A stretch of DNA of 64,000 nucleotides from assembly GCA_023410475.1 (NCBI GenBank), contig JAEYPS010000028.1, positions 186,001 to 250,000 of the forward strand, written 5' to 3'. The stretch's first letter is position 1. The number at the start of each line of letters is the position of its first letter. This DNA comes from Bacillota bacterium. GTDB lineage: Bacteria > Bacillota > Clostridia > Christensenellales > SZUA-584. This document shows, in pieces, positions 1 to 8,565 of this stretch. The position numbers and the translations under genes are program-made. The notes beneath the pieces are model-generated. The model worked only from the letters and a program-made list of their open reading frames with translations, ran no database searches and was not told where the DNA came from.

Positions 1-24
1 AAGCCCAAACACGGGCTTCTTTCA
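1..24. terminator. Hairpin terminator of a gene left of the window
   Basis: AAGCCC (1-6) and GGGCTT (13-18) form a six-pair hairpin followed by a T-rich run. It probably ends a gene outside the window. Nothing coding was recognised between here and the bactofilin gene. Confidence 0.45.
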
Positions 25-263
25 TTTGTGCCGCAGCAGGCAACATCGTTGAGCTAAAAAGCATATTTAACAGAAGCGATAGTATTGAATGATTGTACAG
101 CCGCAGCGCCATTTAAAGAAGAACTGTAAAATGTTTTCGATTAAACATGCTGCCGGTATCAAATGCTATTGCATTTATAATAAGATATGGTTATATTCTA
201 TCTGTAATCATTGCACTTTGTAAGAGGCAAGACAAAATACGGCAATATGGGAGTTTGAAGCTT

Positions 264-638
264 ATGTTTAAATTTGAAAAAGCGAAAAAAGCACATGATG
301 AGAAAATGCAAGTTCTCGTCCCTGCGGAATCCGTTATAACGGGCAAAATAGAAACCAGAAGCGATATTGGAATTTACGGCCATGTCGGCGGAGATGTCAG
401 TACATCCGGCAATGTCTATATAGGCGAAGGCGCAAAAGTAAACGGAAACATCGTCGGCTTTGATATTCATATTCACGGGGATGTTGCGGGCAATATCAGC
501 GCTGACGGAGAGTTTGTGATGTATGCAGATGCTTCGTTGTCCGGAGATATTAAGGCGGCAGGCATAAGAATGGAAAAGGGTATAAAATACGATGGGCACA
601 TTTCAATTTCTATGGAAGCCCGAATCAATCCTGTTTGA
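264..638 (+). CDS. Bactofilin family polymer-forming cytoskeletal protein
   Basis: This 124-residue protein is a short bactofilin, a family that polymerises without nucleotides into membrane-associated filaments that organise cell-envelope or shape functions. A charged N-terminal tail of about 15 residues is followed by a glycine- and valine-rich array of short repeats with the spacing of a right-handed beta-helix (roughly residues 20-115). I start at the ATG at 264 because GGGAG lies ten bases upstream and the family motif begins there. An in-frame ATG at 147 would add 39 hydrophobic residues with no ribosome site. The gene stands alone and its filament partners are not in the window. Family assignment is firm; cellular role is not visible. 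Confidence 0.8.
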   Translation: MFKFEKAKKAHDEKMQVLVPAESVITGKIETRSDIGIYGHVGGDVSTSGNVYIGEGAKVNGNIVGFDIHIHGDVAGNISADGEFVMYADASLSGDIKAAGIRMEKGIKYDGHISISMEARINPV

Positions 639-803
639 GATAGAAGCACAGTATAAAGCCGGAAGCACTATAATTTTGCCCTTTTATTAATTATTGGTTT
701 CAGTAAAATGATAATTAATTTGAACTGTATTTCATAGAATCGGTGTTTGCGCCCGAAATATATCGCATAATACAAGATTTAATAAAATATTGAAAGATAA
801 TAA

Positions 804-832
804 TTGTTTTTTCCTCACTATTGTATTATAAT
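804..832 (+). promoter_or_regulatory. Sigma-A promoter of the decarboxylase operon
   Basis: TTGTTT (804-809), a 17-base spacer and TATAAT (827-832) make a good vegetative promoter. Transcription would begin near 839, giving a leader of about 195 bases before the alpha-subunit gene. Confidence 0.6.
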
Positions 833-862
833 TATATGGCGTATAAATATTTTTTCTTTCGG

Positions 863-927
863 TTGACAGCGATGTCAAGATTTGAAGTTTCTAGGGTGGG
901 AAGCTTAAGCTTCCGCTCTTTTTTTAT
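863..927 (+). promoter_or_regulatory. Leader hairpin followed by terminator hairpin
   Basis: TTGACA (863-868) pairs with TGTCAA (873-878) across a GCGA tetraloop of the GNRA type. Twenty bases on, the palindrome GGAAGCTTAAGCTTCC (899-914) is followed by a run of seven Ts, the form of an intrinsic terminator. Both lie between the promoter and the first gene, so the leader could attenuate the operon. It matches no riboswitch class I can name. Confidence 0.5.
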
Positions 928-1035
928 GATACTGACGTAAAGAAAAGCGCGGAATGGTATTTAAATAAAACCAGAATAGCGTTTGAAATTTTGGTTTTAT
1001 AAAAGAATATATAAATATTTAAGAAAGGATTCAAA

Positions 1036-2412
1036 ATGAAAATCAACATCACAGAGACAGTGCTAAGAGACGCCAACCAATCTCTCATAGCTACCCGTAT
1101 GCCGTTTTCCGACTTTGAAGGAATACTCGAGACGATGGATAACGCAGGCTATTATTCTCTTGAATGCTGGGGCGGCGCCACGTTCGATTCGTGCCTTAGG
1201 TATCTTAACGAAGACCCGTGGGAGAGGCTAAGGAAAATAAAGGCGAAAGTCAAGAAGACGAAGCTGCAGATGCTGCTGAGGGGGCAAAACATACTTGGTT
1301 ACAAGCATTATCCTGATGAGGTTGTCCGCAAGTTTGTCGCTCACGCGGCCGACAGCGGCATGGACATTTTCAGGATATTCGACGCTCTCAATGACTTTAG
1401 AAATATCGAAGTGGCTATAGACGAAACAAAGAAGCACAAAGCGCACGCACAGGGCACTATCTGCTATACGATAAGCCCTATACACAACCTTGAAAAATAC
1501 GCTTCGATGGGAAAACAGCTTGAAGGCATGGGCGTAGATTCCATATGCATAAAGGATATGGCGGGCATTATGGGGCCGCAGGAAGCTTATGACCTTGTCA
1601 AAGCTCTTACCGAGAGCGTAAAGGTGCCCATTGTTTTGCACACGCACTCGACGACCGGCCTTGGCCCCATTACATACGTAAAGGCGATAGAGGCAGGCTG
1701 CACAGGCATCGACTGCGCCATATCATGCTTCTCGGGAGGAACGTCTCAGCCTTCAACAGAAACGCTTGTTTACGCTATTGAGCAGATGGGATTTAAAACA
1801 GGCGTCGACGAAAAGATACTAAAAAACATCAACGATTACTTTAAGCCGGTAAAGCAGAAATACATCGATTCAGGAGTTATGGATTCGTTCGTAATGGGAA
1901 CGGAAACAGACGCTTTGGTTTATCAGGTGCCGGGCGGCATGCTATCGAATCTGCTGTCGCAGCTCAAAGCGCAAAATTCCATAGATCGTCTGGACGAGGT
2001 TTTGGCCGAGATACCCGATGTGCGCAAAGACCTCGGATATCCGCCGCTTGTTACGCCGATGAGCCAGATGGTAGGCGTTCAGGCCGCCAACAATGTGCTT
2101 CAGGGCGAGCGTTATAAATCGGTCTCAAAAGAAGTAAAGGCTTATCTTAAGGGCGAATACGGCATGGCTCCGGGCGAAGTCGATAAAGAGCTTATCAAAA
2201 AAGTGCTTGGAGACGAAAAACCCGTAGAAGGTCGGTTTGCGGAAGCATTAGAGCCTGTATTCGAGGAGACAAAGAAGCAGCTTGGCGCTATGGCGAGAAA
2301 CGACGAGGATGTGCTTTCATATATCGCGTTCCCGCAGATTGCCGAAAAGTTCTTTAAGGAACGGGAAAAAACCTCGGCCGTAAAAGTAACTTATTCTATC
2401 GTAGAAAAGTAG
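1036..2412 (+). CDS. oadA: Oxaloacetate decarboxylase alpha subunit (carboxyltransferase)
   Basis: This 458-residue protein is the carboxyltransferase of a sodium-translocating decarboxylase. It moves the carboxyl group of oxaloacetate (or a related acid) onto biotin. The HMGL-like TIM barrel shows the metal site D12 and Q15, the RGQN segment at 82-85, the carbamylated-lysine candidate K173 in IKDMAG, and metal ligands H202 and H204 in LHTHS. The C-terminal PYC/OADA conserved domain follows. Unlike Klebsiella OadA, the protein ends before any biotinyl domain; that function is supplied by the gene at 2742. AAAGGA lies eight bases before the ATG. The neighbours make a decarboxylase pump more likely than a pyruvate carboxylase half, but the true acid substrate is inferred. 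Confidence 0.88.
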   Translation: MKINITETVLRDANQSLIATRMPFSDFEGILETMDNAGYYSLECWGGATFDSCLRYLNEDPWERLRKIKAKVKKTKLQMLLRGQNILGYKHYPDEVVRKFVAHAADSGMDIFRIFDALNDFRNIEVAIDETKKHKAHAQGTICYTISPIHNLEKYASMGKQLEGMGVDSICIKDMAGIMGPQEAYDLVKALTESVKVPIVLHTHSTTGLGPITYVKAIEAGCTGIDCAISCFSGGTSQPSTETLVYAIEQMGFKTGVDEKILKNINDYFKPVKQKYIDSGVMDSFVMGTETDALVYQVPGGMLSNLLSQLKAQNSIDRLDEVLAEIPDVRKDLGYPPLVTPMSQMVGVQAANNVLQGERYKSVSKEVKAYLKGEYGMAPGEVDKELIKKVLGDEKPVEGRFAEALEPVFEETKKQLGAMARNDEDVLSYIAFPQIAEKFFKEREKTSAVKVTYSIVEK

Positions 2413-2424
2413 GGAGGGAAAAGC

Positions 2425-2736
2425 ATGTCAATACTGGATAGCGTGCTGGTAGGCATTTTTGGAATATCCGTGGTATTTGTCGTTTTGATCTCCATAAGTT
2501 TGCTGATAAAGCTTATATCCTCAATATTCGGCAGAGTGCGTGAGAATGAAACCGCCGCGCCACATGAAGTTCAAAGCAACGAACAGGCTGCCGTATATCA
2601 GAGCAGAGAACTCGATCTCATCGATGTGGACGAAAAAACCGCAGCGCTCGTTATGGCGATAGTAAGCAGCAAAACGAATATACCGTTGTCAAAACTGCAG
2701 TTTAAAACCATCAGGCTTGTTAAACAGAAAGGATAA
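2425..2736 (+). CDS. oadG: Sodium-pump decarboxylase gamma subunit (OadG)
   Basis: This 103-residue protein has one N-terminal transmembrane helix (about residues 6-28), a hydrophilic middle, and a short C-terminal helical segment ending in a basic tail. That layout is typical of OadG/MmdD, the small subunit that tethers the carboxyltransferase to the beta subunit and binds zinc in some species. It starts after a strong GGGAGGG site and lies 12 bases from oadA and five from the biotin carrier. Sequence conservation in this family is low, so the call rests on length, topology and position in the operon. Confidence 0.75.
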   Translation: MSILDSVLVGIFGISVVFVVLISISLLIKLISSIFGRVRENETAAPHEVQSNEQAAVYQSRELDLIDVDEKTAALVMAIVSSKTNIPLSKLQFKTIRLVKQKG

Positions 2737-2741
2737 CCGAT

Positions 2742-3155
2742 ATGAGATATATAGTTACGATAAATAACAATGAGTATGAAGTCGAAGTCGAAGAGCGCGA
2801 GGCGCAGGTAGTAAACGTTAAGCCTGCCCCAGCGGCGTCAGTTGCCGCCGCCGCTCCTGCCGTACCGGCCGCTGTGCCTGCCGCGGCTGCCGCCGCGCCT
2901 GCCCCTGCCGCACCGGCAGCAGCGCCTGTAAACACCGCGGACGGGGACAAGGTAACCGCTCCGATGCCCGGCGTTATTCTCGATATCAAGAAAAGCAGCG
3001 GAGCCAGCGTCAAAAAAGGCGAGACCATACTGCTGCTTGAAGCCATGAAGATGGAAAACGAGGTCGTAGCGCCAAGGGACGGCGTTATAGTTCAGATCAC
3101 TACCGTAAAGGGCGCATCGGTCAACACCGGCGATGTTCTTGCGGTATTGCAGTAA
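2742..3155 (+). CDS. Biotin carboxyl carrier protein of the decarboxylase
   Basis: This 137-residue protein carries the biotin that shuttles carboxyl groups from the alpha to the beta subunit. Residues 1-26 form a charged N-terminal segment. Residues 27-66 are a flexible linker made almost only of alanine and proline. Residues 67-137 are the biotinyl domain, with the AMKM motif at 101-104 and the biotinylated lysine at K103. The separate carrier resembles MmdC of methylmalonyl-CoA decarboxylases as much as the fused OadA domain. The gene sits five bases after oadG and 12 before the beta subunit. A biotin ligase must act on it but is not in the window. Confidence 0.9.
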   Translation: MRYIVTINNNEYEVEVEEREAQVVNVKPAPAASVAAAAPAVPAAVPAAAAAAPAPAAPAAAPVNTADGDKVTAPMPGVILDIKKSSGASVKKGETILLLEAMKMENEVVAPRDGVIVQITTVKGASVNTGDVLAVLQ

Positions 3156-3167
3156 CGGAGGTCTGAA

Positions 3168-4313
3168 ATGACGTCATTTGTTGATACATTGGGGGAGATC
3201 TGGGCAACATCCGGTTTTGCCACGTTAACGTGGCAGCAGGGAGTGATGCTGCTTGTCGGCTGCGTTTTGATCTTCCTTGCCATCGTTAAAAAATACGAGC
3301 CGCTTCTGCTGCTGCCCATTGCTTTTGGCGTGATACTTGCCAACCTGCCGCAGACGGGGCTTATGAGCCCTCCGGTCGAAGGCTCGACAGACCCCGGCGG
3401 TCTTCTGTACTATATATATCAGGGCGTAAAGCTTGGAATATACCCTTCGCTGATATTCCTTGGCATAGGAGCGATGACCGATTTTGGGCCGCTGCTGGCA
3501 AGGCCGTCCAGCCTTATACTCGGCGCCGCCGCTCAGTTTGGCATATATGTCGCGTTCGCATTTGCCATAACTCTGGGCTTTAGCCCGCAGGAAGCCGGCT
3601 CGATATCTATTATCGGAGGAGCCGACGGACCGACGGCCATATTTTTAACATCGAGGCTCGCGCCGCATCTTTTGCCGGCCATCGCGATCGCGGCCTATTC
3701 GTATATGGCGCTGATACCTATAATACAACCGCCATTCATGAGGCTTCTGACGACCAAAAAGGAACGCGAAGTCAAGATGGAACAGCTGCGCAGCGTAAGC
3801 AAAACGGTAAAAATAATATTTCCTATAGTTGTGACCATATTCTGCGTTCTGCTTCTTCCGCCAGTCGCGCCTTTGATAGGTATGCTAATGCTCGGAAACC
3901 TTTTCAAGGAATCCGGCGTTGTGGACAGGCTCTCGAAGACCGCTCAAAACTCTCTTATCAACATCGTGACCATATTCCTCGGTGTTACGGTGGGAGCGAC
4001 CGCCAAGGCAGAGACGTTTTTAAAGCCGGAAACGCTGATGATAATCGGGCTTGGGCTTCTTGCCTTTATATTCAGCACCGTCGGCGGGCTGCTTATTGGC
4101 AAGATTATGTACCTAATATCCGGCGGCAAGATAAACCCGCTTATAGGTTCCGCAGGTGTTTCTGCAGTTCCGATGGCCGCTAGAGTTTCTCAGGTGGAAG
4201 GGCAAAGGGCGCGTCCCGATAACTTCCTGCTGATGCACGCGATGGGCCCCAATGTCGCGGGCGTAATCGGATCCGCTGTCGCCGCGGGCGTGCTTCTGGC
4301 GCTCTTCGGATAA
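3168..4313 (+). CDS. oadB: Sodium-translocating decarboxylase beta subunit (OadB/MmdB)
   Basis: This 381-residue polytopic membrane protein (about nine or ten hydrophobic segments) decarboxylates carboxybiotin and couples it to outward sodium transport. The GGADGPTAIF motif near residues 150-158 contains the aspartate known to be needed for sodium coupling in Klebsiella OadB. The C-terminal half has the family's glycine-rich stretches and conserved asparagine-serine residues. Its length matches the usual 370-430. It is the last gene of the operon; two GC-rich hairpins follow. In an anaerobe this pump would convert decarboxylation energy into a sodium gradient. Confidence 0.92.
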   Translation: MTSFVDTLGEIWATSGFATLTWQQGVMLLVGCVLIFLAIVKKYEPLLLLPIAFGVILANLPQTGLMSPPVEGSTDPGGLLYYIYQGVKLGIYPSLIFLGIGAMTDFGPLLARPSSLILGAAAQFGIYVAFAFAITLGFSPQEAGSISIIGGADGPTAIFLTSRLAPHLLPAIAIAAYSYMALIPIIQPPFMRLLTTKKEREVKMEQLRSVSKTVKIIFPIVVTIFCVLLLPPVAPLIGMLMLGNLFKESGVVDRLSKTAQNSLINIVTIFLGVTVGATAKAETFLKPETLMIIGLGLLAFIFSTVGGLLIGKIMYLISGGKINPLIGSAGVSAVPMAARVSQVEGQRARPDNFLLMHAMGPNVAGVIGSAVAAGVLLALFG

Positions 4314-4354
4314 TAAAAAGTTTAAAGCCATAAAAGAAGCAAACAGTGATACAA

Positions 4355-4436
4355 AGAGCAGGGCAAAGTGCGCGAGAGTGCCGAAAGCCCTGCTCTATTT
4401 AATTGCATATGAAAACCCCCGGTAATGCCGGGGGTT
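4355..4436 (+). terminator. Tandem hairpins after the decarboxylase operon
   Basis: A ten-pair stem, AGAGCAGGGC (4355-4364) with GCCCTGCTCT (4387-4396), is followed by ATTTAATT. A second stem, AACCCCCGG (4414-4422) with CCGGGGGTT (4428-4436), follows. Neither has a long T run, but both are well placed to end the operon. Confidence 0.5.
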
Positions 4437-4510
4437 CAAAAGAACTTAAGCTATGGAAAGAATAATCCTGAAATTGGATTATCATGTTAAGCAGAAAACA
4501 AATTATAAGA

Positions 4511-4630
4511 TAAGCCTTCCCCCTCGGGGGAAGATGGTGCGAAGCGCCGGATGAGGGGATATTTGCTGGTGTTTAGTGACACCTCATCAGTCGCCTATCG
4601 GCGGCAGCTTCTCCTCAAGGAGAAGCCTAG
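4511..4630. repeat. Palindromic MITE-like intergenic element
   Basis: The left arm (4511-4557) and right arm (4580-4630) are imperfect inverted copies. They begin and end with AAGCCTT/AGGCTT-type tips and contain CCCTC/GAGGG and ATGAGG/CCTCAT blocks. I recall very similar palindromes scattered through Ruminococcaceae and related genomes. There is no reading frame inside, so it would be a non-autonomous or structural repeat. Confidence 0.6.
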
Positions 4631-4636
4631 TTAATA

Positions 4637-4765
4637 CACATACGTCATAAAGCGAGGGCAAAGCGCAACAAACTTGCGACAGACAGCTATTGGGTACGCC
4701 TTTAGGCGAAGCCAGTATTATAGGGCAAAGCCCGCATACGAAATACCCCCGGACGTGACCGGGGG
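4637..4765. repeat. Degenerate intergenic repeat ending in a GC hairpin
   Basis: Short blocks seen earlier recur here: GGGCAAAG occurs at 4361, 4657 and 4723, and GCATAYGAAA before CCCCCGG occurs at 4405 and 4733. The hairpin CCCCCGG (4746-4752) with CCGGGGG (4759-4765) could terminate the leftward AraC gene. The remainder of 4314-4849 holds no supportable gene. Confidence 0.4.
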
Positions 4766-4849
4766 ATCATTATTACCGCCCCCAAAAAGCCCAGGACTTG
4801 CCTGAAGCTTTTAACAGCACCCTCCGTGTTTAGCGCTGAAAGCCAGAAA

Positions 4850-5686
4850 TCAGTCGCGATGTTGTTTTCTATACTGATAAGGCGATGTTCCCTCGTAGCT
4901 CTTAAAGATCCGTATGAAATGGTTGACATTGTTGTAACCCGAATGAAGGCATACCTCTGTCACCGACATGTCTGTGTGCAAAAGCAGCTCTTTTGCGGCT
5001 GACAACCGTTGCTGTATTACGTAGTCTTTGAATTTGTAGCCTGTGATGCTCCTGAATATGCGCGACAGATAGTACTTGTTGATAAAATGCCTGTTTGCCA
5101 TCGATTCAAGAGTTATATCTTTTTGGCTGTTAAGAATTATATACCGCTGCACCGACGATACGATTTTTGCCGCTTCGCTTGCTTCGTTTACGGGAAACGC
5201 GGCGCTGGAATATCTATAAAGCGTTATAAGCAGCTTTGCCGCGAGCGACAACAGCCGCTCAGCCCAGAAAGCTTCTTTTTTCTCGTTCTCGTTTAGCATT
5301 TCTCTCAACACTTCACGAATTATATACGCAGTTTTTTCGTTTAACGCTATCGCGTGAGAGAAGCCGGGCGGGCGCTGCGTCAGTATAGAAAGAAGCGCGG
5401 AACTGTTAAAAACGGTGTGTCCGAAATCCTGAGGCAGAGTGATCACATAGCGCTTATAAGGAGGACTCAGTATTGCTGCCGAGTGGTTCTCAAGGTTGCT
5501 GATGAATACAATGGAATCCCGGGATACGGTATAGCTTTTATCCGCGATGCCCATCTTTACGGTGCCCTCGGCGACAAAAATGATCTTATGGACGTTATGG
5601 AAGTGTGTTTTTAAAAAATCAACGTCCGGCCTGTCACGAAAATATACATCTACATCGCCCCTGCTGCTTTTGTAATCATTATTCAT
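4850..5686 (-). CDS. AraC family transcriptional regulator
   Basis: This 278-residue protein has an N-terminal cupin-like sensing region (about 1-150, including a histidine-rich start of the barrel) and a C-terminal pair of helix-turn-helix motifs (about 175-275). The second ends in the family signature around NVNHFIRIFKSYEGTSPYQYR. It probably binds a carbohydrate-derived effector in the cytoplasm. It is transcribed away from the SDR/flavoprotein operon, 107 bases apart, so it is the natural candidate regulator of that operon. The ribosome site is weak. I see no clear operator in the shared intergenic region. Confidence 0.85.
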   Translation of the reverse strand: MNNDYKSSRGDVDVYFRDRPDVDFLKTHFHNVHKIIFVAEGTVKMGIADKSYTVSRDSIVFISNLENHSAAILSPPYKRYVITLPQDFGHTVFNSSALLSILTQRPPGFSHAIALNEKTAYIIREVLREMLNENEKKEAFWAERLLSLAAKLLITLYRYSSAAFPVNEASEAAKIVSSVQRYIILNSQKDITLESMANRHFINKYYLSRIFRSITGYKFKDYVIQQRLSAAKELLLHTDMSVTEVCLHSGYNNVNHFIRIFKSYEGTSPYQYRKQHRD

Positions 5687-5793
5687 AAATCACCACTCGT
5701 CAATAAACGCTAACTTTTGCGCAATACTATTATATCTTATTTTGGCTTGCAGATATAGAATAAAAACAACGACTTGAGAAAAGGAGTCAAATT

Positions 5794-6549
5794 GTGCGTA
5801 AAACAGCTATAGTGACCGGCGGGAGCCGCGGCATAGGCTACGCTATCGTCAAACGGCTTCTGAGCGAAGGAATGAACGTCGTCATCATGCACGCTCACGA
5901 AAGCGCAAAAGTAAAAGAAAACTTAGACGCTCTTGAGGGCAGCTTTATCAACGTGCCGGGAGATGTAGCGAACGCGAAAGACCGCGAACGCTGCATAAAC
6001 GCCGCGGTGCAGGCGTACGGGAGGGTAGATATTCTTGTCAACAACGCGGGGGTAGCGCCATATGAGCGGGTTGACCTTCTTGAAATGACGGAAGAGAGCT
6101 TTGAGAGAGTTTTATCCGTCAATCTGAAAGGCGCGATGTTTATGACTCAGCTTGCGGCAAAACAGATGATAAGCCAGCCGCAGAGGAATAACAGGGGTAC
6201 TATTATCAATATTGCTTCTATATCCTCTGACGTCGTATCTCTGAACCGGGGCGAATATTGCGTGTCAAAGGCAGGGCTTTCCATGCTGACAAAGCTGTTT
6301 GCGGCGCGGCTTGCGGAAGAAGGCATATATGTGTATGAGATAAGGCCGGGCATAATAGAGACTGACCTTACGGCGGGGGTTAAAGAGAAATATGACGCGC
6401 TGTTTGCGCAGGGCATATGCCCGATAAAGCGCTGGGGACAACCCGATGACGTTGCTATGGCAGTGTTGGTGCTGTGCTCGGGACAGCTGCCTTATTCTAC
6501 GGGAGAGGTCTTAAACGTCGACGGGGGCTTTCATATGCGCAGGCTGTAG
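5794..6549 (+). CDS. Short-chain dehydrogenase/reductase (3-oxoacyl-ACP reductase-like)
   Basis: This 251-residue classical SDR shows the nucleotide-binding TGGSRGIG at 8-15, NNAG at 83-86, a catalytic serine at about 142-144 and the Y155-x3-K159 pair. Residues after the first strand suggest NADP(H) or NAD(H) without a clear choice. It begins with GTG at 5794, supported by AAAGGAG seven bases upstream. As first gene of the operon divergent from AraC, it is more likely a sugar, polyol or keto-sugar dehydrogenase than a fatty-acid enzyme, because no fatty-acid genes lie nearby. The substrate is unknown. Confidence 0.8.
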   Translation: MRKTAIVTGGSRGIGYAIVKRLLSEGMNVVIMHAHESAKVKENLDALEGSFINVPGDVANAKDRERCINAAVQAYGRVDILVNNAGVAPYERVDLLEMTEESFERVLSVNLKGAMFMTQLAAKQMISQPQRNNRGTIINIASISSDVVSLNRGEYCVSKAGLSMLTKLFAARLAEEGIYVYEIRPGIIETDLTAGVKEKYDALFAQGICPIKRWGQPDDVAMAVLVLCSGQLPYSTGEVLNVDGGFHMRRL

Positions 6550-6568
6550 AGGAACCGGAAGGGCAAAC

Positions 6569-8518
6569 ATGAGCTTTATTGAGGCCGAAGGGCATATAAT
6601 CGAAGTCATATCCAAAAACACGGTGATCGTAGGCGCCGGGGCGGCGGCGTTGAACGCGGCCGACAGGCTATATTCCTATGGGAACCGGGATATCGCCGTG
6701 GTCTGCGAGGACCTTATGCTCAGCACGTCAATGAACACGGGGTCGGACAAGCAGACGTACTATAAACTGACGCTAGCCGGAGCGGAGCTTGATTCGGTGT
6801 ATGAGCTGGCGAAAACGCTTATGAGCGGGGGATGCGTGGACGGTGATATTGCTCTCGCGGAGGCGGCGAATTCCGCCGCGTGTTTTCTGAGGCTGTGCGA
6901 GCTTGGCGTGCCCTTTCCCACGGGCCGCTATGGAGAATACACAGGATATAAAACGGATCACGACCCGAGAAGAAGGGCGACATCTGCCGGGCCGCTCACA
7001 TCAAGGATTATGACTGAGCGGCTGACGGATTCAGTGCGTAAAAAGAATATACCGGTGTATGAAGGCATGCAGGTAATATCCATACTGACCGGGGACGATA
7101 CCGCTTTGGGGCTGCTTTGCCTGAACATACGCGAGGCAGACAGTAAAGAGAAGCGGTTCACGGCCTTCAACTGTGAGAATATCATATACGCAACGGGAGG
7201 GCCCGCGGGCATGTATCTCGACTCGGTATATCCTCACGGGCAGTACGGCGCTTCGGGCATCGCGTTTGAGGCGGGCGTCAAAGGCAGGAACCTTACGGAA
7301 TGGCAGTACGGCCTTGCGTCGCTGAAGCCAAGGTGGAACGTGTCGGGGACATACATGCAGTGTCTGCCGAGGTTTATATCTACAGACAGCGGGGGCGGCG
7401 AGCGCGAGTTCCTGTATGATCGTTTCCCGGATAAAGCGAAGATGTTGAGCGCGGTATTCCTTAAAGGGTATGAATGGCCGTTTGATGTCAGGCGCGCCAA
7501 GAACGGTTCTTCTTTGATAGATATACTCGTTTACACCGAGCGGATGAAAGGCCGAAGGGTGTATCTTGATTACCGTGACAATACTTTGCATGAAGATATA
7601 GACTTTAGCGCACTGAGCAGTGAGGCGGCGCTATACCTTCAAAAGGCGGGCGCGCATTTCGGTAAGCCGATAGACAGGCTTGTCCATATGAACGCGCCTG
7701 CGTACGAATTCTACCTTAAAAACGGCGTCGACCTAAAAAAGCAGCCTCTCGAGATAGCGCTGTGCGTACAGCACAACAACGGAGGGCTTGCCGTTGACTG
7801 CTGGTGGCAGACGAATATAAAAGGACTGTTCGCGGCTGGGGAAGCCTGCGCCACACACGGCGTATACAGGCCGGGGGGCAGCGCGCTGAACGCCGGTCAG
7901 GTCGGCTCTATGCGCGCCGCGCAGTACATCGCGGCAAAAAGAATCGGCAGCGTTCGCGATGTCCCGAGCTTCAGCGCGGCCGCGCGGGATAAGATCGAAA
8001 AGGCAGTCGGGCTTTATAAGAAAGCATTATCACAAGAGAGCAACGTCGATCAGCTTATGCTCGAGGCACAGACAAACATGAGCAAAGTGGCAGCGGCGAT
8101 ACGCGATTACTCTCAGATAACAAAGATGGCAGATGAAACAAAACGCCTGCTCCGCGATTTTGTAAAAATAGTAAAAATAAAAGATAGCACTTCTGTTTCA
8201 AAGCTGTACAGGCTCTACGACATACTGCTGAGCCAGCATATTTACCTGTCGGCGATGAAGGACTATATAGAAAACGGAGGGAAAAGCCGCGGGTCGGCTC
8301 TGTATTTAGACGGCTCGGGCAGGGAACCTCGCGAATCGCTGGATGAAGCTCTTAGGTTTGTGCCGGGCGGAGGCGAAAAAGACGGCGTTATACAGGAAGC
8401 AACGCTCTCGGGCGAAGGCTGCGTTTTTAAATGGAGAGAAACAAGGCCGATACCCGAAGATGACGACTTCTTTGAGAACATCTGGAAACAGTACAGGGAA
8501 AACGGAAACGTCTATTAA
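6569..8518 (+). CDS. FAD-dependent oxidoreductase, fumarate reductase flavoprotein-like
   Basis: This 649-residue protein belongs to the fumarate reductase/succinate dehydrogenase/aspartate oxidase flavoprotein superfamily. It has an FAD dinucleotide motif VGAGAAA at 21-27, a second FAD-contacting segment near GEACATHGVYRPGGSALN (about residues 428-445), and a helical C-terminal region. There is no signal peptide or haem-binding CXXCH motif, so it acts in the cytoplasm. The arginine and histidine pattern of true fumarate reductases is not obvious, and neither iron-sulfur nor membrane subunits are present. It lies 19 bases after the SDR and just before an old yellow enzyme. It may oxidise or reduce a sugar-derived or enone substrate; its electron partner is unknown. 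Confidence 0.75.
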   Translation: MSFIEAEGHIIEVISKNTVIVGAGAAALNAADRLYSYGNRDIAVVCEDLMLSTSMNTGSDKQTYYKLTLAGAELDSVYELAKTLMSGGCVDGDIALAEAANSAACFLRLCELGVPFPTGRYGEYTGYKTDHDPRRRATSAGPLTSRIMTERLTDSVRKKNIPVYEGMQVISILTGDDTALGLLCLNIREADSKEKRFTAFNCENIIYATGGPAGMYLDSVYPHGQYGASGIAFEAGVKGRNLTEWQYGLASLKPRWNVSGTYMQCLPRFISTDSGGGEREFLYDRFPDKAKMLSAVFLKGYEWPFDVRRAKNGSSLIDILVYTERMKGRRVYLDYRDNTLHEDIDFSALSSEAALYLQKAGAHFGKPIDRLVHMNAPAYEFYLKNGVDLKKQPLEIALCVQHNNGGLAVDCWWQTNIKGLFAAGEACATHGVYRPGGSALNAGQVGSMRAAQYIAAKRIGSVRDVPSFSAAARDKIEKAVGLYKKALSQESNVDQLMLEAQTNMSKVAAAIRDYSQITKMADETKRLLRDFVKIVKIKDSTSVSKLYRLYDILLSQHIYLSAMKDYIENGGKSRGSALYLDGSGREPRESLDEALRFVPGGGEKDGVIQEATLSGEGCVFKWRETRPIPEDDDFFENIWKQYRENGNVY

Positions 8519-8565
8519 TTTAGATTGTCAATCACTATACATCAATGTTACAAACTGGGGAGAAC

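Noticed and set aside
147..263. N-terminal extension of the bactofilin gene
   Set aside because: The extra 39 residues lack a ribosome site, and the family homology begins at 264.
863..868. TTGACA as a second promoter for the decarboxylase operon
   Set aside because: No -10 element lies 16-18 bases downstream, and the hexamer is one arm of a perfect GNRA-capped hairpin.
2720..3046. Alanine-rich reading frame opposite the biotin carrier gene
   Set aside because: It is a mirror of the alanine/proline linker and GC-rich codons on the plus strand; it has no ribosome site or family features.
7031..7591. Long leftward frame opposite the flavoprotein gene
   Set aside because: It is a GC-driven shadow with no family motif, start site or operon context. 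Many similar antisense frames were discarded for the same reason.
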